NCBI GenBank assembly: GCA_000733355.1
Contig: JNVV01000032.1
Coordinates: 205,134-269,133, forward strand
Direction: 5' to 3'
Source of the DNA: Falciphora oryzae
Lineage: Eukaryota; Ascomycota; Sordariomycetes; Magnaporthales; Magnaporthaceae
DNA length: 64,000 nt
Shown here piece by piece: positions 11,333 to 23,134 of this stretch. Under the pieces are notes generated by a model. That model ran no database searches. It saw nothing but the letters and a program-made list of their open reading frames with translations, and had not been told where the DNA came from. Within the stretch, counting starts at the first letter, position 1, and the number at the start of each line of letters is the position of its first letter. Made by a program: the position numbers and the translations under genes.

Positions 11333-12663
11333 ATGGCCACACAACCCGCAACACAGGGCACGGTGCAGCCCTGCAGATACAAGGTCGGCAAGACGCTGGG
11401 CGCTGGATCGTACTCGGTCGTTAAGGAGTGCGTGCACATCGACACGGGCCGCTACTATGCTGCCAAGGTGATCAACAAGAGGCTGATGGCGGGGCGGGAA
11501 CACATGGTATGTTGCGTTGCGTCGTTGCGCCGGCCGCGACCTTCTCCCCCAAGACCGCTGCATGTTCTGACGTCTCGCTGCCACAGGTCCGCAACGAAAT
11601 CGCCGTCCTCAAGAAGGTCTCGATGGGCCACCAAAACATCCTTACCCTCGTCGACTACTTCGAGACCATGAACAACCTCTACCTCGTGACCGACCTCGCC
11701 CTCGGTGGCGAGCTCTTCGACCGCATCTGCCGCAAGGGCTCATACTACGAATCAGACGCCGCCGACCTGATCCGCGCCACCCTCTCGGCCGTTGCTTACC
11801 TGCACGACCACGGCATCGTCCACCGCGACCTGAAGCCCGAAAACCTGCTCTTCCGAACCCCTGAAGATAATGCCGACCTGCTGATCGCCGACTTTGGCCT
11901 GTCGCGTATCATGGACGAGGAGCAGTTCCACGTGCTCACCACCACGTGCGGCACTCCCGGATACATGGCGCCCGAGATTTTCAAAAAGACGGGCCACGGG
12001 AAACCGGTTGACGTTTGGGCCATTGGCGTCATCACGTACTTTCTGCTCTGCGGATACACGCCCTTCGACCGCGATAGCGACCTTGAGGAAATGCAGGCCA
12101 TCCTCAACGCCGACTACAGCTTCACCCCGGTGGACTACTGGCGGGGCGTCTCGGACCAGGCGAAGGAGTTTATCCGCCGGTGTCTGACCGTCGATCCGGT
12201 CAAGCGCATGTCTGCGCACGAGGCCCTCCAGCACCCCTTTGTCGCCGGCTTCCTGGCAAGCGACGACAAGGGCCAGAACCTGCTGCCCACTGTCAAGAAG
12301 AACTTCAATGCCCGTCGCACCCTGCACGCCGCCATCGACACGGTGCGCGCCATCAACAAGCTGCGCGAGGGCGGTCTGGGGCTTCAGGGCCAGCGCCTCA
12401 TGAACGGCGGCAACGCCCGCGAGCCCGAAAGAGCCAAGGCCGCCGCCGCCGCAGCTGTAGCTAAGAAGACCGAGCAGCAGCAACAGCAGAAGGACTCCGG
12501 GTACGGCGGCGAGCCGACGGACAAGAGAGACACCAGCGGTGATGTGGCCATGGGAGACGCGCCACCTGCATCCCATCCTGCTGCCCTCAGGCCTGGAGTC
12601 GACGCCAACAAGGTGGTCGAAACGTCCAAAGGACTCTGGACCGGCATCGGCAGCCGGGGCTGA
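11333..12663 (+). CDS. Ca2+/calmodulin-dependent protein kinase, CaMK1 type
   Basis: Exons 11333-11506 and 11587-12663 give 416 residues, with the ATG in a strong context (CACCATGG). Kinase motifs are complete: Gly loop LGAGSYSVV (22-30), catalytic Lys in YYAAKVINK (Lys45), VHRDLKPENLL (HRD 137-139), DFGLS (160-164), activation-loop TTTCGTPGYMAPE, and APE followed by VDVWAIGVITYFLLCGYTPF. Residues after the kinase domain (KKNFNARRTLHAAIDTVRAI) form a basic amphipathic helix typical of the autoinhibitory and calmodulin-binding segment. The last about 90 residues are low complexity, with an alanine run and a short glutamine run. In fungi this kinase phosphorylates targets in growth, conidiation and clock-related signalling after Ca2+ rise. 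The 80-nt intron (11507-11586, GTATGT...CACAG) separates the ATP-binding lobe from helix C. Confidence 0.93.
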
Positions 12664-13381
12664 AGGCCGTGTGACACCCTCACGGCCGATTCCTCTTCTC
12701 ATCTTTTCTCTTCTATTTATTCTCTTTCCCCAATTTATGCCACAAGATGATGACACGGTGCACACGGGCTTGCTTTCCGTGGACCACCCGTTATACTATT
12801 CATATGTTTCTGTTTTTTTGCCTGGTTTTTTTTTTTGGGCACATGACGGCGAAGTTATTTTGTCGGAGGAAGTTTATATGACGATACCATGGAATACCAG
12901 AAAACTGAGAACCGGATAATGCAACCTATCTTCACAGCAATGCTTTCTTACGAGACCGATTTAGACCAAGCCAATGGGATTTCCATGTTTTGCCCGATCG
13001 AATAACGGCGTTGAAGTCAGCCTTTTATAGTTATTTGGGTGGGGGAACTTTAATGTGAAAGCGCGAGGATCGATCTGAACTTTAGGATAGGAGTAGGTAA
13101 AGCGTCATTGTTAGGTATTCTGAGTGGCAAGGCCTGGAAACTGGTGATATTTGAGGCCAACGACAGTGCTTGATAGTCTCTCAAAGTGTTTCGTCTGTGG
13201 GGAGGCAAGGTCCGGCGGCTATGAGTCTAGGGCCATGACCAAGTCTGAACCGACTGGCGTTGTAGTCGGCTTCATGCTAAATAATGCATGAAGCGATCTC
13301 GCAGCGTCTGGGCCCTTGTCGCTCAACGGTACTACGAGCGATCACAAGAGGTGAATGGTCGCATCAAGGTGCAATTGTTGA
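12664..13381. other. Intergenic region between convergent genes
   Basis: Contains the 3' UTRs of the kinase and the HET-domain gene. A T11 run lies at 12826-12836. Nothing else recognised. Confidence 0.6.
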
Positions 13382-14838
13382 CTAGTCGCTCGCGCCAGCG
13401 GGAGCAGCGAGGCGTGCTGCAGGAAGCAAAGGGCACCGCCGCGGGCCGACAAGCCCCTCCTCGGACACGAAGCGGGCATCACCACCCCCATCGACTCTGG
13501 GGCCCTCGAAGAAGATTTGGTCGGCGGAGAAGTGAAGTACGCGGCGGGAAAGGGCGCGCTCCCGCATAGCCCGTTCGCACTGCGACAGGGGCTCCGACGC
13601 GAGGTCGTCGTGTAGACCCGGGACCTCGGCCTGGAGGGGGAGCGGGTAGGCCAGGATCGTGCCGGATGGCGTGGGCGTTGGTGACGATGGCGCCTCTGCG
13701 GCCCCGCCTTGGTAAGGGATGCGCACGTACTCGCGCTTCCGACGGCGGATGAAGAGACCGTCCGACGCGTCGGCAGCGCCTGTGGCCGCGACGGTGAGGT
13801 GGGCGTTTTTGTAGATGGCCGCTGTGCGTTGCGAGTCCTGGCCCCAGTCTTCGCTGCTGCGGTTCTCGGGGCCGGGCGGAGGAGCGCAGAGGGCGTCGAT
13901 CCATAGATGGCGGAAGCCGAGCTCGCGGGTGAGCACTACGGCGTCTTCGAACGTCCGTGGGAGGCTGTCGATGTTGATGATGGAGCCCACTGCGATGTTG
14001 CCGATGGTTTCCGTGGCGCTCTGTGTGGTCTGGGGCTTCGGACTGCCATCTTTATCATAGCCTGGGTAGCTGAGGGCAAGATAGCTATTGTCCCCATCCG
14101 GGTCGGGTTGGACGATGGTGACTGTGCTCCCGTCCGTGGCTGCATCGCCAACATCAATCAGTCGAGGAGGCAAGGTATCAGGTGAGCTGGACTGTTGCTC
14201 CTGCTGCCTGATATCAACAGACTCGGCGAGCCAGTCCCGCACAAGCCCGAACGCCGTCTCGCCCGGGGTCTCTTCGACCGGTCGACCCCTGAAAACTGCC
14301 GCCGAGGAGTCATCTGCGCCAGCACATCGTAAACACACTCATAAGCAGGCAATCGACAGGCATAAAAAGTGCACCATTTCGGATACTTAAGTGGCCAAAG
14401 ACACGCACCTTTGTCCGCACAGAAAGCCACAGCGGCGACCACAACGACGTTCTCGTCGGGACGATCGCAGCCGCCGCACCTAGACAGCACCCAGAACCCG
14501 TCGCCGGCCCCGCGGCGGGCCGTCACCCACAGGTCGAAGTTGGGGACGGCGCAGCGGCTCTTGTCTGCATGCTGGGCGGCTTTGAGGCTGTCTGTGACGA
14601 GCCGCGCCTGGTGCTCGACCAGACGGCAGAGGCCGCACCCGCCCGCGGCGGACTGCCAGAGCCCGCCCCTGTCCTCGTGGTAGCGGAACCCCAGGGACGG
14701 CGGATCGTCTTCCTCGCTCTCCTCGATGACGAACTGGGGGTGATGCGAGATTCCCGGGGTGGCGACCGGGTTTGCGGTATTGGGGAATGGAGGGAGGTTC
14801 CCAAGGGGAATGGACTTGCAGATCTCGCAGAGCGGCAT
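13382..14838 (-). CDS. HET-domain (heterokaryon incompatibility) protein, short
   Basis: Exons 14409-14838 and 13382-14313 encode 453 residues. The N-terminus MPLCEICKSIPL is typical of fungal HET proteins. The HET domain spans roughly 220-400: NSYLALSYPGYDKDG, SLPRTFEDAVVLTRELGF, LWIDALCAP, then IYKNAHLTVAATGAADASDG and ERALSRRVLHFSADQIFFE. HET domains trigger programmed cell death when incompatible hyphae fuse. Oddities: the usual SYxWG motif reads SYPGY, the conserved Trp before QERALSRR is lost (CERAMRERALSRR), and the protein ends about 40 residues after IFFE although most relatives continue for 200-400 residues. It may be a decaying or truncated copy. The intron at 14314-14408 (GTGCGT...GCGCAG) has a less typical donor but restores the frame. 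Confidence 0.72.
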
Positions 14839-15583
14839 TTGGCTTTAGAGGAAGATGATGAATGGTTTTGTTTTGGTTGTTAAGAATGAGGTTTAAGCGA
14901 TGGCGCTTGATATCATTGCTTCTGGACCTAGAGTAAGGAGAATACACAATATCCAACCCGTTGGCTGCCTCTCGAGATCGTGTTAGTGGCAAAACGGCCT
15001 TGGCGGCGTCGTCATCCATGAAACGTTGGGCAAGGTCTGGCACCCGGGTGAGCGCTGGAAATAAACTTCACTGCAGCTAGAGGGCAAGGTTAGGCTACCC
15101 GAGCTCCCCGGCACTCCCAGGTACCAATGAATGCAACGGCACCCTCGTGCTCGCCGGCGAACGCATGCAGCTGATGACGCACATTTGGAAGCAACGGCGG
15201 CTATGTGGGATGGATGCGGGGAAATGGCGGCCACCTAGCGAGCCAGCCTCTAAGTTGGCCCAACCGGATGGATGCACCGTGCTGTTGGCGTGCTGTCGCT
15301 GCGCGCTACCTAGATGTAAAACATTGACAGCCCATCTCATCTCAATCATTTATCTTTGAACGCCAATTCTGCTTGGGAAAAGGAGACAAGGCCGCTTCGT
15401 GAGCTGTCATTTTTCAAACTGTTGGCGAAATTCTGAACACCGTCTACAACCGTTTGCCATCTTTAAAGTGCAGCGTATTATCATTTCCGTCATTGTCGTA
15501 CCCTGTAAACATGGCGTTACATAGTTTTTACCGCCCATATAGTCAGCCGCTCAGTGAGCACGTCAGAACCAGCGTCTCGCCTG
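14839..15583. other. Intergenic region, no feature seen
   Basis: Upstream of the HET gene and downstream of the acetyltransferase gene. No gene, repeat or homopolymer of note. Confidence 0.5.
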
Positions 15584-16471
15584 TCACTGGCCAGCAGCCC
15601 CCTTGGGCGGCCTCCGCATGAAAACAGTCCTGAAGTGGCCCTCGGGGAGCGGGCCGCACGTCTCGACGGCGTTGTCCTGGCCCCAGTTGGCGCCCGGCGC
15701 CTGGACGGTGCCCCAGCGCTTGGTGAGCTCGAGGTCCTGCGAGGCGATGGGCTTGAAGCCGTGCCGCCTGTACAGGTTGTAGCCCGGCGGCGACGCCTCG
15801 AGCCGCGCCGCGATCCCGAGCTCGTCCGCCAGCTCGAGGCCGGACCGCAGTATTGCGCCGCCGGCGCCCAGCCGGCCGTACTCTGTCTTGCACGCGAGGA
15901 TGCCCAGGTCTGAATGGAGATGTGTGTCAGCTTCGGTGGTGCTGCGCACGTGCGTCTATTACGTGAGATGGGAGGAGCAAAAAAGAAGGGAAAAGGGCAT
16001 ACGCAGGTGAGGCTCCCCCTTGGCGAGCGCCCGCGCCCTGCGGTGCAGGTCCCCGATGAAGGCATCCATGACGACGGCATTGGAGCCCCCGAGCTCCTCC
16101 TCCGACACGGCCGGCTCCTCGACGTTCCACTCGGCCTCGGCGCGCTCCCTGCGGTAGAGCGTCCACTTGCCAAACGCCACCGCCTCTGGCTCCTTGCCGT
16201 CCTCCTCGTCGGGCACCAGCTCGGCGAGCGTGATGAACTTTTCGCCCTTGGTGGCCGCGTCGTGGTCCGGCCCCGGGAACAGGTCCATAGCGAACCCGTG
16301 TATGGCCTGCTCCGTCACGCCCTCGGGCCCGTTGAGCAGGCTCGACATGGGGCCCGGGCCGAAGGCGTCAAAGTGTATGCGCGCGATGGTCTCCCGCTCC
16401 TCTGGCTTCGCGGGCCGGAGCCGGACCTGCCCGCGCGGCCGCCCTGCGGTCGTCGAAGTGGAGGCCGCCAT
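15584..16471 (-). CDS. GNAT-family N-acetyltransferase
   Basis: Exons 16003-16471 and 15584-15909 give 264 residues. The fold is the GCN5-related acetyltransferase: VRLRPAKPEERETIARIHFD at the N-terminus, strand EAVAFGKWTLYRR, then, right after the intron, HLGILACKTEYGRLGAGGAI (about 157-175), which contains the acetyl-CoA pyrophosphate-binding loop (R/Q-x-x-G-x-G/A, here GRLGAG). ASPPGYNLYRRHGFKPI is the usual motif B helix and final strand. The substrate cannot be read from the sequence; relatives acetylate small amines, antibiotics or protein N-termini. The intron (15910-16002) starts GTATGC and ends TTCAG. The ATG at 16471 is the first in frame after the pyrimidine-rich leader. Confidence 0.82.
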
Positions 16472-17826
16472 GATGGTGGTGGCAGATGCGATAGTCCTTT
16501 GCTCCTCTTTTGTTCTGCCGCTTATATAAAGACCACCAAGATTGGCGAGGCTGCTGTATTTGTTGATAGTATGGGAAGAGCAACGACGTGGCAGCAATGA
16601 TAATGCGACCGGCTGGCGCAAGGTTGTGCTGGTGCTACTGTGTAATGCGAAGAAACTCAGGAGACGTCGAGATTGCCGACAAAGGAGTTGAGATGGTGCA
16701 GACATTTTAACATGTATTTATTGTCACCTTGTCTCCATGCAGCCCCGCCCTCTATGTATGTACATATGCACGCCATGAACCAGTCTGACTTGTCCAACAC
16801 CCTTGTCTTCTCTGTTTGCTCTCTTTTTGCGATCTTGGAGAGTCAGTCGGTCCCGGGTGTCCGAGGACCCCGGTCGTTGCCGTCTTTGACACTGACCAGC
16901 GGACCCCTCGCTTCACTCTGCGGCTTGCTGTATTCGTCGGAAGATGTGCCTCCAACTCGATAGAAACCAGGATGTCCCATGCTCGACCCGTCCCGCGCAC
17001 TTTGTCTTTTCCCTTGATCGCATTCACTTCGAACTGCTTCACAGACGGACACAGGTAGATTGGCAGCTATGAAATTGTCGTCTATTTTCTAGGCAGCGCG
17101 GCTGGATGCCTGCGGCGTTCCTGATGAGACCATTGCATGCTGCAAAAAGCCCACTCCTCTCTTTATTCCTCCGACGTCTTGCCGAGGCCAAGAGAACAGG
17201 ACGCCGGTGACTCATTTGCACTGCATCTATCTTATTATGCTTAACCGACATATGCCTGCCGCCTTGATCCGATACGCCGAACGACCGACAAGGCCGGCAC
17301 CCTCCTGCCAATCTAGGCACAAGGATCGGAAACAAGATGTTGCAAGCGCAACATCGTGAGAGGCGCATGGTGGTCCACAGCATACACGTGAAATCCTTCT
17401 TCCATTGGATTCCAGTCTTCCTTTTTCTCTTTTAATGAATTGGTAGTCAACAATCCCTGAACGCCATGCTGGGAAGCGAAGAGATGCGGGAAAAACGAGG
17501 GGGAGAAAAATTAATTTTGAGACATTGAATTGTGGAAAGAAAAAGGGAAGCGGAAAAGGCTGAATGTGAACTTGGGTATACACAACGCGTGGACGCCAAC
17601 ACCAAGTGGCTGGCGCCAAAACAAGGACTGGCACGAAAGGAGGTATACAAGTGTACAGACGAGAAACTCGGCAGACTCGTTATGCAATGCCGTTCCAAAC
17701 TCTGTCCCAAAGAGAGACAAGGTTTAGCGAGTGCGAGCACCCGCGTATCAACCATGCGACAAGAAGCTCTTGTATGGGCGCGTACTCCATGATTGGAGCT
17801 GCTGGGCCAGACATGGGCAAGATGCC
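16472..17826. other. Intergenic region, 1.35 kb
   Basis: Between the start of the acetyltransferase gene and the 3' end of the A34.5 gene. Several open frames up to about 135 codons exist on both strands, but none has recognisable domains or a sensible start. Otherwise featureless. Confidence 0.5.
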
Positions 17827-20134
17827 TCACTTCTTCATGCCGGGGATTGTGGGGATGGGAATTGGTGTCTGCCTAATCGAGGAATCCGACTTGGCACTCT
17901 TCGACTTCTTCGTTCTGCTGGACGGAGTGGCAGCCACCGGTGTGCCGTTCGCCTCTTCGCTCGCCTTGCTCTTCTTGCTTTTACCTGTTGCGGGCGTTGA
18001 GACAGAAGCTGCGGCAGAGGGCGTCGGCTGCGAGAGCGACGGCGCGCGTCCGCCGGGATTCGGCACTGGCACAGGGGATGCCTTTTTGACTGGCTGCGAG
18101 TTTGACAGGGGAACTCCGGGTCTGGCCTTGGCCGCCTGTGCCTCAGAAGCAATCTTGGCCTTCTTTGACTTTTTGCCGCCCTTGGGGGTCTTGACACCGT
18201 CTTCGGCCAGCTTGCGCTTCTTGGACTTCCTGGTAGACTCCTGGTCCTCGCCCTTGCCTTCACTTGCAGCATCCACCATCGCAACATCAGCGCTCCTCTT
18301 GCTCGGGTTGGGTACCGGCGGTGGGAGGATTGGCGTCGGAACACCAATGGGAGTGAAGCGTCGCTTCAGGCCCGCGGGCTGTGCCCTGGGAGGCTTCGAG
18401 TACGAGATTTGTGGCTTCGGCTTGGCCGTAAAGTCTGTGGCCGCCAGCTGCGTGATCCTCTTGAGGTGCATGGTGTGGTCCACCGGCCGATCAACTGTCA
18501 CAAGATTACCTATCAGTCTAGTTGCTCCAAGAGCCAGATGAGATCGCCAGGAGTCGGGGGCGGCTTACCGATTCCATAGCTTGTGCCCTTCTTTGCAGGA
18601 ACAAGAATCTGGAAAGTGCTGGGCTTTCCGCTGGCTCCCAGGTCGACGCCATAGTCGACACCGTCGTGCGAAACGATGGAGTCTCCCGTCTGAGCGTTCT
18701 TCATTGGGAACTCCATCTTCTCGATCACGCTGATGGGGACCGAGGCTGGCGTGGTGAAGTACCAAATCTGCTTGCCCTCACGCTTCGCCTTCTTGAACAT
18801 TTCAAGTACGTCGGTCGCTTGCGTGTTTTCGGAGGCTTTACGCAGTTGGAAGCCCTCTCGGACGAACTCCTCCACGCTACCTGGAATCAGCAATGCCGCC
18901 TTTGTGGGGTATGGGGGGCCAGGAGTAATGGGGCAGCAACTCACGCGCCGGGGTCAGCGTCGCCGGTTCGGGCGAGCGCAAAAGACTTGTCTGCCATCTC
19001 AACATCTGAATCTTCATCCGAGGAACTCTCCTCAGTGGCGCCGTTGGCAATCTTGGAAGCCTTGGTCGCGGAGGAAGCATCTCTGGACTTGGCGGCGCCG
19101 TTTAGGACTGCGCTGGCAGCTACCTTTTTGGGCGTCGCCTTCGTCTTGAGGCTCTGTTTGTCCTCCTCCTCACTGGACTCGGAGTCCGAATCCGACTCCG
19201 GCTCGGAAGACGGCGCGGCCTTCTTAGTGGCAGCCTTTGTAGGTTTGGAGACCTGGGCCGGGACATTGCTGGCCTTGAGCGTCGAGCTTTTGGCATTTAC
19301 GACCTCCTCGTCACTCTCGCTGTCGCCCTCGGATGAGCTATCATCGCCAGCCTTTGAGACGGGTGCCGCCTTTTTGCCGCTCTTGCTGTCAAGTTTTGCG
19401 CCCGCATTCTTGTCTTCATCATCACTCTCGTCACTGTCGCTGGATTCCGAGCTTGAAGAGTCCTCCTTGGGGGCCGGTGCGGGCTGCTTCTTCGAGCTCG
19501 ACTTGGAGGGTGCAGCCTTCTTCTCGGCCGCCTCCTCCAAGTCGGAGTCGTCGGAGCTGCTGGAATCGGACGTCGTGGAATCATCCTGGGGCTTAGGCTT
19601 GACGTTCGCTATTGTGGGCTTGACCGCCTGCTTCAGGTTCTTCGCTTGCGCATTGTCCTCTTCCGAGCTGCTGTCGGAGCTGGTCGTGTCGTCTGAATCA
19701 TCCTCGACGGATTCCTTTTTAATCGCCGCGATCTTGTGCGGCGAAGAGGAAATCGCGGGTGACTTGTTTGTCGCCTTCGTTCCGTTTTGCGATGACTCGA
19801 CGGTGTTCGGCTTCGGGGTGCCTTCCGGCGAAGACTTTTTCGTGCTGGTGTTCGCGGAAGACTCGCTCGCCTTAGCCTTCTTGGTCGCGGTAGCAGCGTT
19901 GATTTTCGAAAGGAAGTTCTGCGTGCCCTCGGCGTCCGAGATATCGCTGTCGCTGTCGCTAGTGCTCGAGTCGGAGGACGAGTCGTCTCCCAAGAGGCCG
20001 GCGCCGCCCTTAATGTTCTTGGACTGCTGTGAGCCATGGTCCCCTCCGTTGCCAAAGACGTAGCTCCGGGCGCTGTTCGCCATGCTCGAGACGTGGGCGC
20101 CGAGCCCTTGAACCTTAGTCCTGGGCATCGGCAT
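17827..20134 (-). CDS. RPA34: RNA polymerase I subunit A34.5 (RPA34) with long acidic N-terminal domain
   Basis: Exons 18945-20134, 18569-18876 and 17827-18494 give 721 residues. Residues 1 to about 397 are runs of Ser, Asp and Glu alternating with Lys/Ala-rich blocks, as in nucleolar Nopp140/Srp40. The second and third exons carry the A34.5 fold (about 400-530), with WYFTTPASVPISVIEKMEFP, DLGASGKPSTFQILVPAKKG and VDRPVDHTMHLKRI. The tail is Lys-rich with KKSKKAKIAS and a PRO/Ser-rich end. A34.5 pairs with A49 to stimulate RNA polymerase I initiation and elongation in the nucleolus. Yeast Rpa34 is 233 residues, so this protein is about three times as long. The first intron (18877-18944) ends in a tandem acceptor CCAGGTAG; only the second AG keeps the frame. 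The 20134 start is the first ATG in frame. The gene is divergent from GRC3. Confidence 0.82.
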
Positions 20135-20614
20135 CTTTGCTGAGCCTGGCGGCAAGCGTGGATGGGGTGTTTCGGAAGACAATGAGGGGATATGGGATCA
20201 AAGATGAGGTTAAACTGCGCGTATCGCAGAGAAAGTGTTCTCTCTGAGATTTGCGTGGTGCGAATTTGACGCGAAGGTCAATTGTCGAACGAAAAAAAAA
20301 AAAAAAAAAATCGGTCGGAGGCGCGTTTCTCGAGAGCGGGGGCCTTGCACTGTGTAAACTTCAGATGGACAGATTCATTGGTCAATTTCAGCGGCCGCAA
20401 GGAGCCCTTTGCCGGGAGGCTGAAGCTGCAGCACACGTGTGGGGTCTGCAGTTGGTTAGTGGGGTATTGATTCAAGGCACAGTGCTTGACTTGCATGCAC
20501 CCTGGACGGAGGTTGAAGCAAAGAATTCATCGTAAACAACAAGAGCCCGATTGAAGCTGATAGCTCGAAAGGGCTAGGGAATACTAAAGGTCAAGAGAAA
20601 AAAAATCACAAGCG
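20135..20614. promoter_or_regulatory. Bidirectional promoter of the A34.5 and GRC3 genes
   Basis: 480 bp separate the two divergent ATGs. An A19 tract at 20292-20310 (with one G just before it) lies inside; poly(dA:dT) tracts exclude nucleosomes in fungal promoters. Both flanking genes act in ribosome production, so shared control is plausible but not shown. Confidence 0.55.
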
Positions 20615-23134
20615 ATGGAAACGAGAAAAAAGAGAAAGCTTGGGACTGCCGCGGCTCCCGTCTCGGCAGGCACCAGAGGTAAGAGAAAACTGAGTGAAAA
20701 CCCGGTCGCATCATGCAGGCCCTGTTTTATGGACACTGATAGTGGCATAGCCCGATCTGCTTTTGAGCTGCGCGCACAGCTATTGAAGAGCCAGGGCTCG
20801 AATCTCCCTGTCCAAGAGAGCGCCCCCGAGGCAAAAGAAATCCGCGATAGCGGCGATGGTTATGAATCTGGCGACGCGGGCTCGGGGTCTAGGACACCTA
20901 TCTCCCGCGCCACCACCCAACACATAACGGAGCCCCCCGCGAGCCTAGGGCCTTCCCGAAGCGCATCCCGCTCAAGGTCAGCCAGCTAGAATGGCATGCT
21001 CGGCTGCCCTCGTGATGCTGCATCTGCTGACTGTCAGTCTGGCAATCTCAGCCCCGAACCCGCTGAATGTATAGAAGTGGCCACCCCTTCTTCGAGGACT
21101 GTTCAACTTTCGAGCTTCGCTTTGAGCAAGAAGAACTTCCAGAGGAAATCCGGAGGGTTATGCTTGTTAAAAGTGCCCGAAGGCGAGGTATGATTTCTGC
21201 TCTCTTTCACTCCTGAATCTCCACCTTGGATGTTTCCAACACTGACACCTAAAACAGCGTGCTGTGATCTTGGGAAGTTACGGACTGACGGTCCGGACCG
21301 GTGAAGTGACCATTGCTGGCGCGACACTTCGGGCTGGAGGGGATATTGTCTGGATCCACTCGCCTCACTGCCATGCTCTTCCTGTCCTCCGGTTCCCGGA
21401 AGATGCCAATCTTGAGTTGCACGCGCACCCGGCTAGTGCCAACCTCAGAAGACTGGGGAGGCTATCGCCGAAGTTCGAGAAGTTATGGAATGAGGGCGCA
21501 TCAGAAGCAGGAGGAAGCCAAGGGGCTATCTCGGCGAAGGACGCCTTCACAATAGTAGGTTTCTTTGACCGAGGACACATCCGATGACCGATTCGCATCC
21601 GCTAATGACTAGCACCACGCAGCTTCACACCACGGATGATGGTCCAAAGTCCGCGCCTTTGCAGGAGCTCGTGTCTTTGCCCGAGTGGAACAAGGCTTTG
21701 GCCACCTTGACCAAGGCCTTGAAACAGGCGGAACCATTCACGGTTCTTGTCTGCGGGCCAAAGTCCTCTGGCAAGTCCACTTTTTCGCGGCTCTTGGCGA
21801 ACCGGCTCATGACAGACGGCACCAAGCGGAAAGGCCTGGCCTGGCCTGGAGTCGCGGTCCTTGATATTGACCCTGGCCAGCCCGAGTTTGGCCCCCCCGG
21901 AGTCCTCTCGCTCATCTACACCGAAACACCGAACCTCGAACCACCATTCTGCCACCCCTTCGTCGCACCGGAGGGCAGGAGCAAGACTCTGAGGTCCCAC
22001 TCAATTGCTGCCATCTCGCCAATTACGAACTCGGACCACTACCTGGAATGTGTTCTCGACCTATACAACACCTACAACGCCCAGCTCGGCGGGAAGTGCC
22101 CTCTTGTCATCAACACCTGCGGATGGGTGCAAGGCACCGGGCTCAATATCCTCACCGAGCTGATCGCCAAAGTCCGTCCCACTGAGGTTGTCTACATGTC
22201 AAAAGAGGGACCGGAGGACACGATCGAGGGGCTGCGTATGGCCTGTGAGGAGGTCTCTTTTACGCTCCTGCCTTCCCAGTCGAGCAAGTTCACGGCGCGA
22301 ACAGCTCAAGACCTCCGGACGATGCAAATGATGTCCTATTTCCACATGGACCTCTCTTGCACACACAAGGGTCACCTGCGGTGGAATGTAGACCCCTTGG
22401 CATCTGCTGCTCCGTGGATTGTCAAGTATCACGGGCCGAGCCGTGGGATCTATGGCATCGTTTGCTACGATTACCAACCATCCCAGGACATGCTGGGACC
22501 ACTGATCGACGGCATGGTCTTGACCATCGTTGAGGTTGAAGATAGAGCCGCATTCAGAGGTCTGGTGCGAGACACTCAAGCCCCACACGCGGGAGATGCT
22601 ATGGATGTCGACGACGGCTCTCCAGCTGGCCAATCGTCCCCTGAGGATGGACCGACGCCGATCGAGATCACCCCAGAGGGCTTACCCCTGATCCCAAACC
22701 ACAAGGGCGTAACGCTGGATCCGCAGTTCTCTCGAGCTGTCGGCCTTGCACTCGTCAGGGGCATTGATCCTCAAAATTACACTCTCCAACTCTTGACACC
22801 AATTCCCCACGAGCGGATCTCCGAGATCGAGTCTGCCGACACCAGGCTGGTGTTGGTCTGGGGGAAGCTCGATGCCGCCCCTACCTGGTCATACGTCGAG
22901 AATCGGCATAGACAGGACTTTGAGTCGCGCACAAAGCAGGCCGAACAGAGTGCTGACGGAGAAGGCTGTGACAAGGGTTCTGGCTTCACTGGTGATGACA
23001 AAACCAGCCTCTCCGCAGCCGCTTCTGTACTGCCATGGGTGGAGGCGCTGCAGGGGAACCAGAAACGAGTTGCCGGGTCTAAACCTCTCAAGGTACGGCG
23101 AGATCTCGGCCGCGGTGCTAAGAACACCGACTAA
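20615..23134 (+). CDS. GRC3: Polynucleotide 5'-hydroxyl kinase Grc3
   Basis: Exons 20615-20976, 21052-21187, 21258-21554 and 21623-23134 encode 768 residues. The N-terminus is basic (METRKKRKLG), a likely nuclear signal. Exons 2-3 give the N-terminal beta domain (GSYGLTVRTGEVTIAGATLR). Exon 4 holds the P-loop kinase: Walker A GPKSSGKS at 310-317, then VAVLDIDPGQPEFGPPGVLS, the lid and DxD-like segment typical of Grc3/NOL9 and Clp1 kinases, and NTCGWVQGTGLNIL. Grc3 with the nuclease Las1 cuts and phosphorylates the ITS2 spacer of pre-rRNA, and in yeast also acts in RNA polymerase I termination. Introns of 75, 70 and 68 nt each have a CTGAC/CTAAY-like branch site. Near 22600 an insert rich in Asp/Pro (DAMDVDDGSP) interrupts the C-terminal domain, usual for fungal versions. 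Confidence 0.9.

Noticed and set aside
20135..20182. N-terminal extension of the A34.5 protein
   Set aside because: Would need a TTG start at 20182; the first ATG is at 20134.
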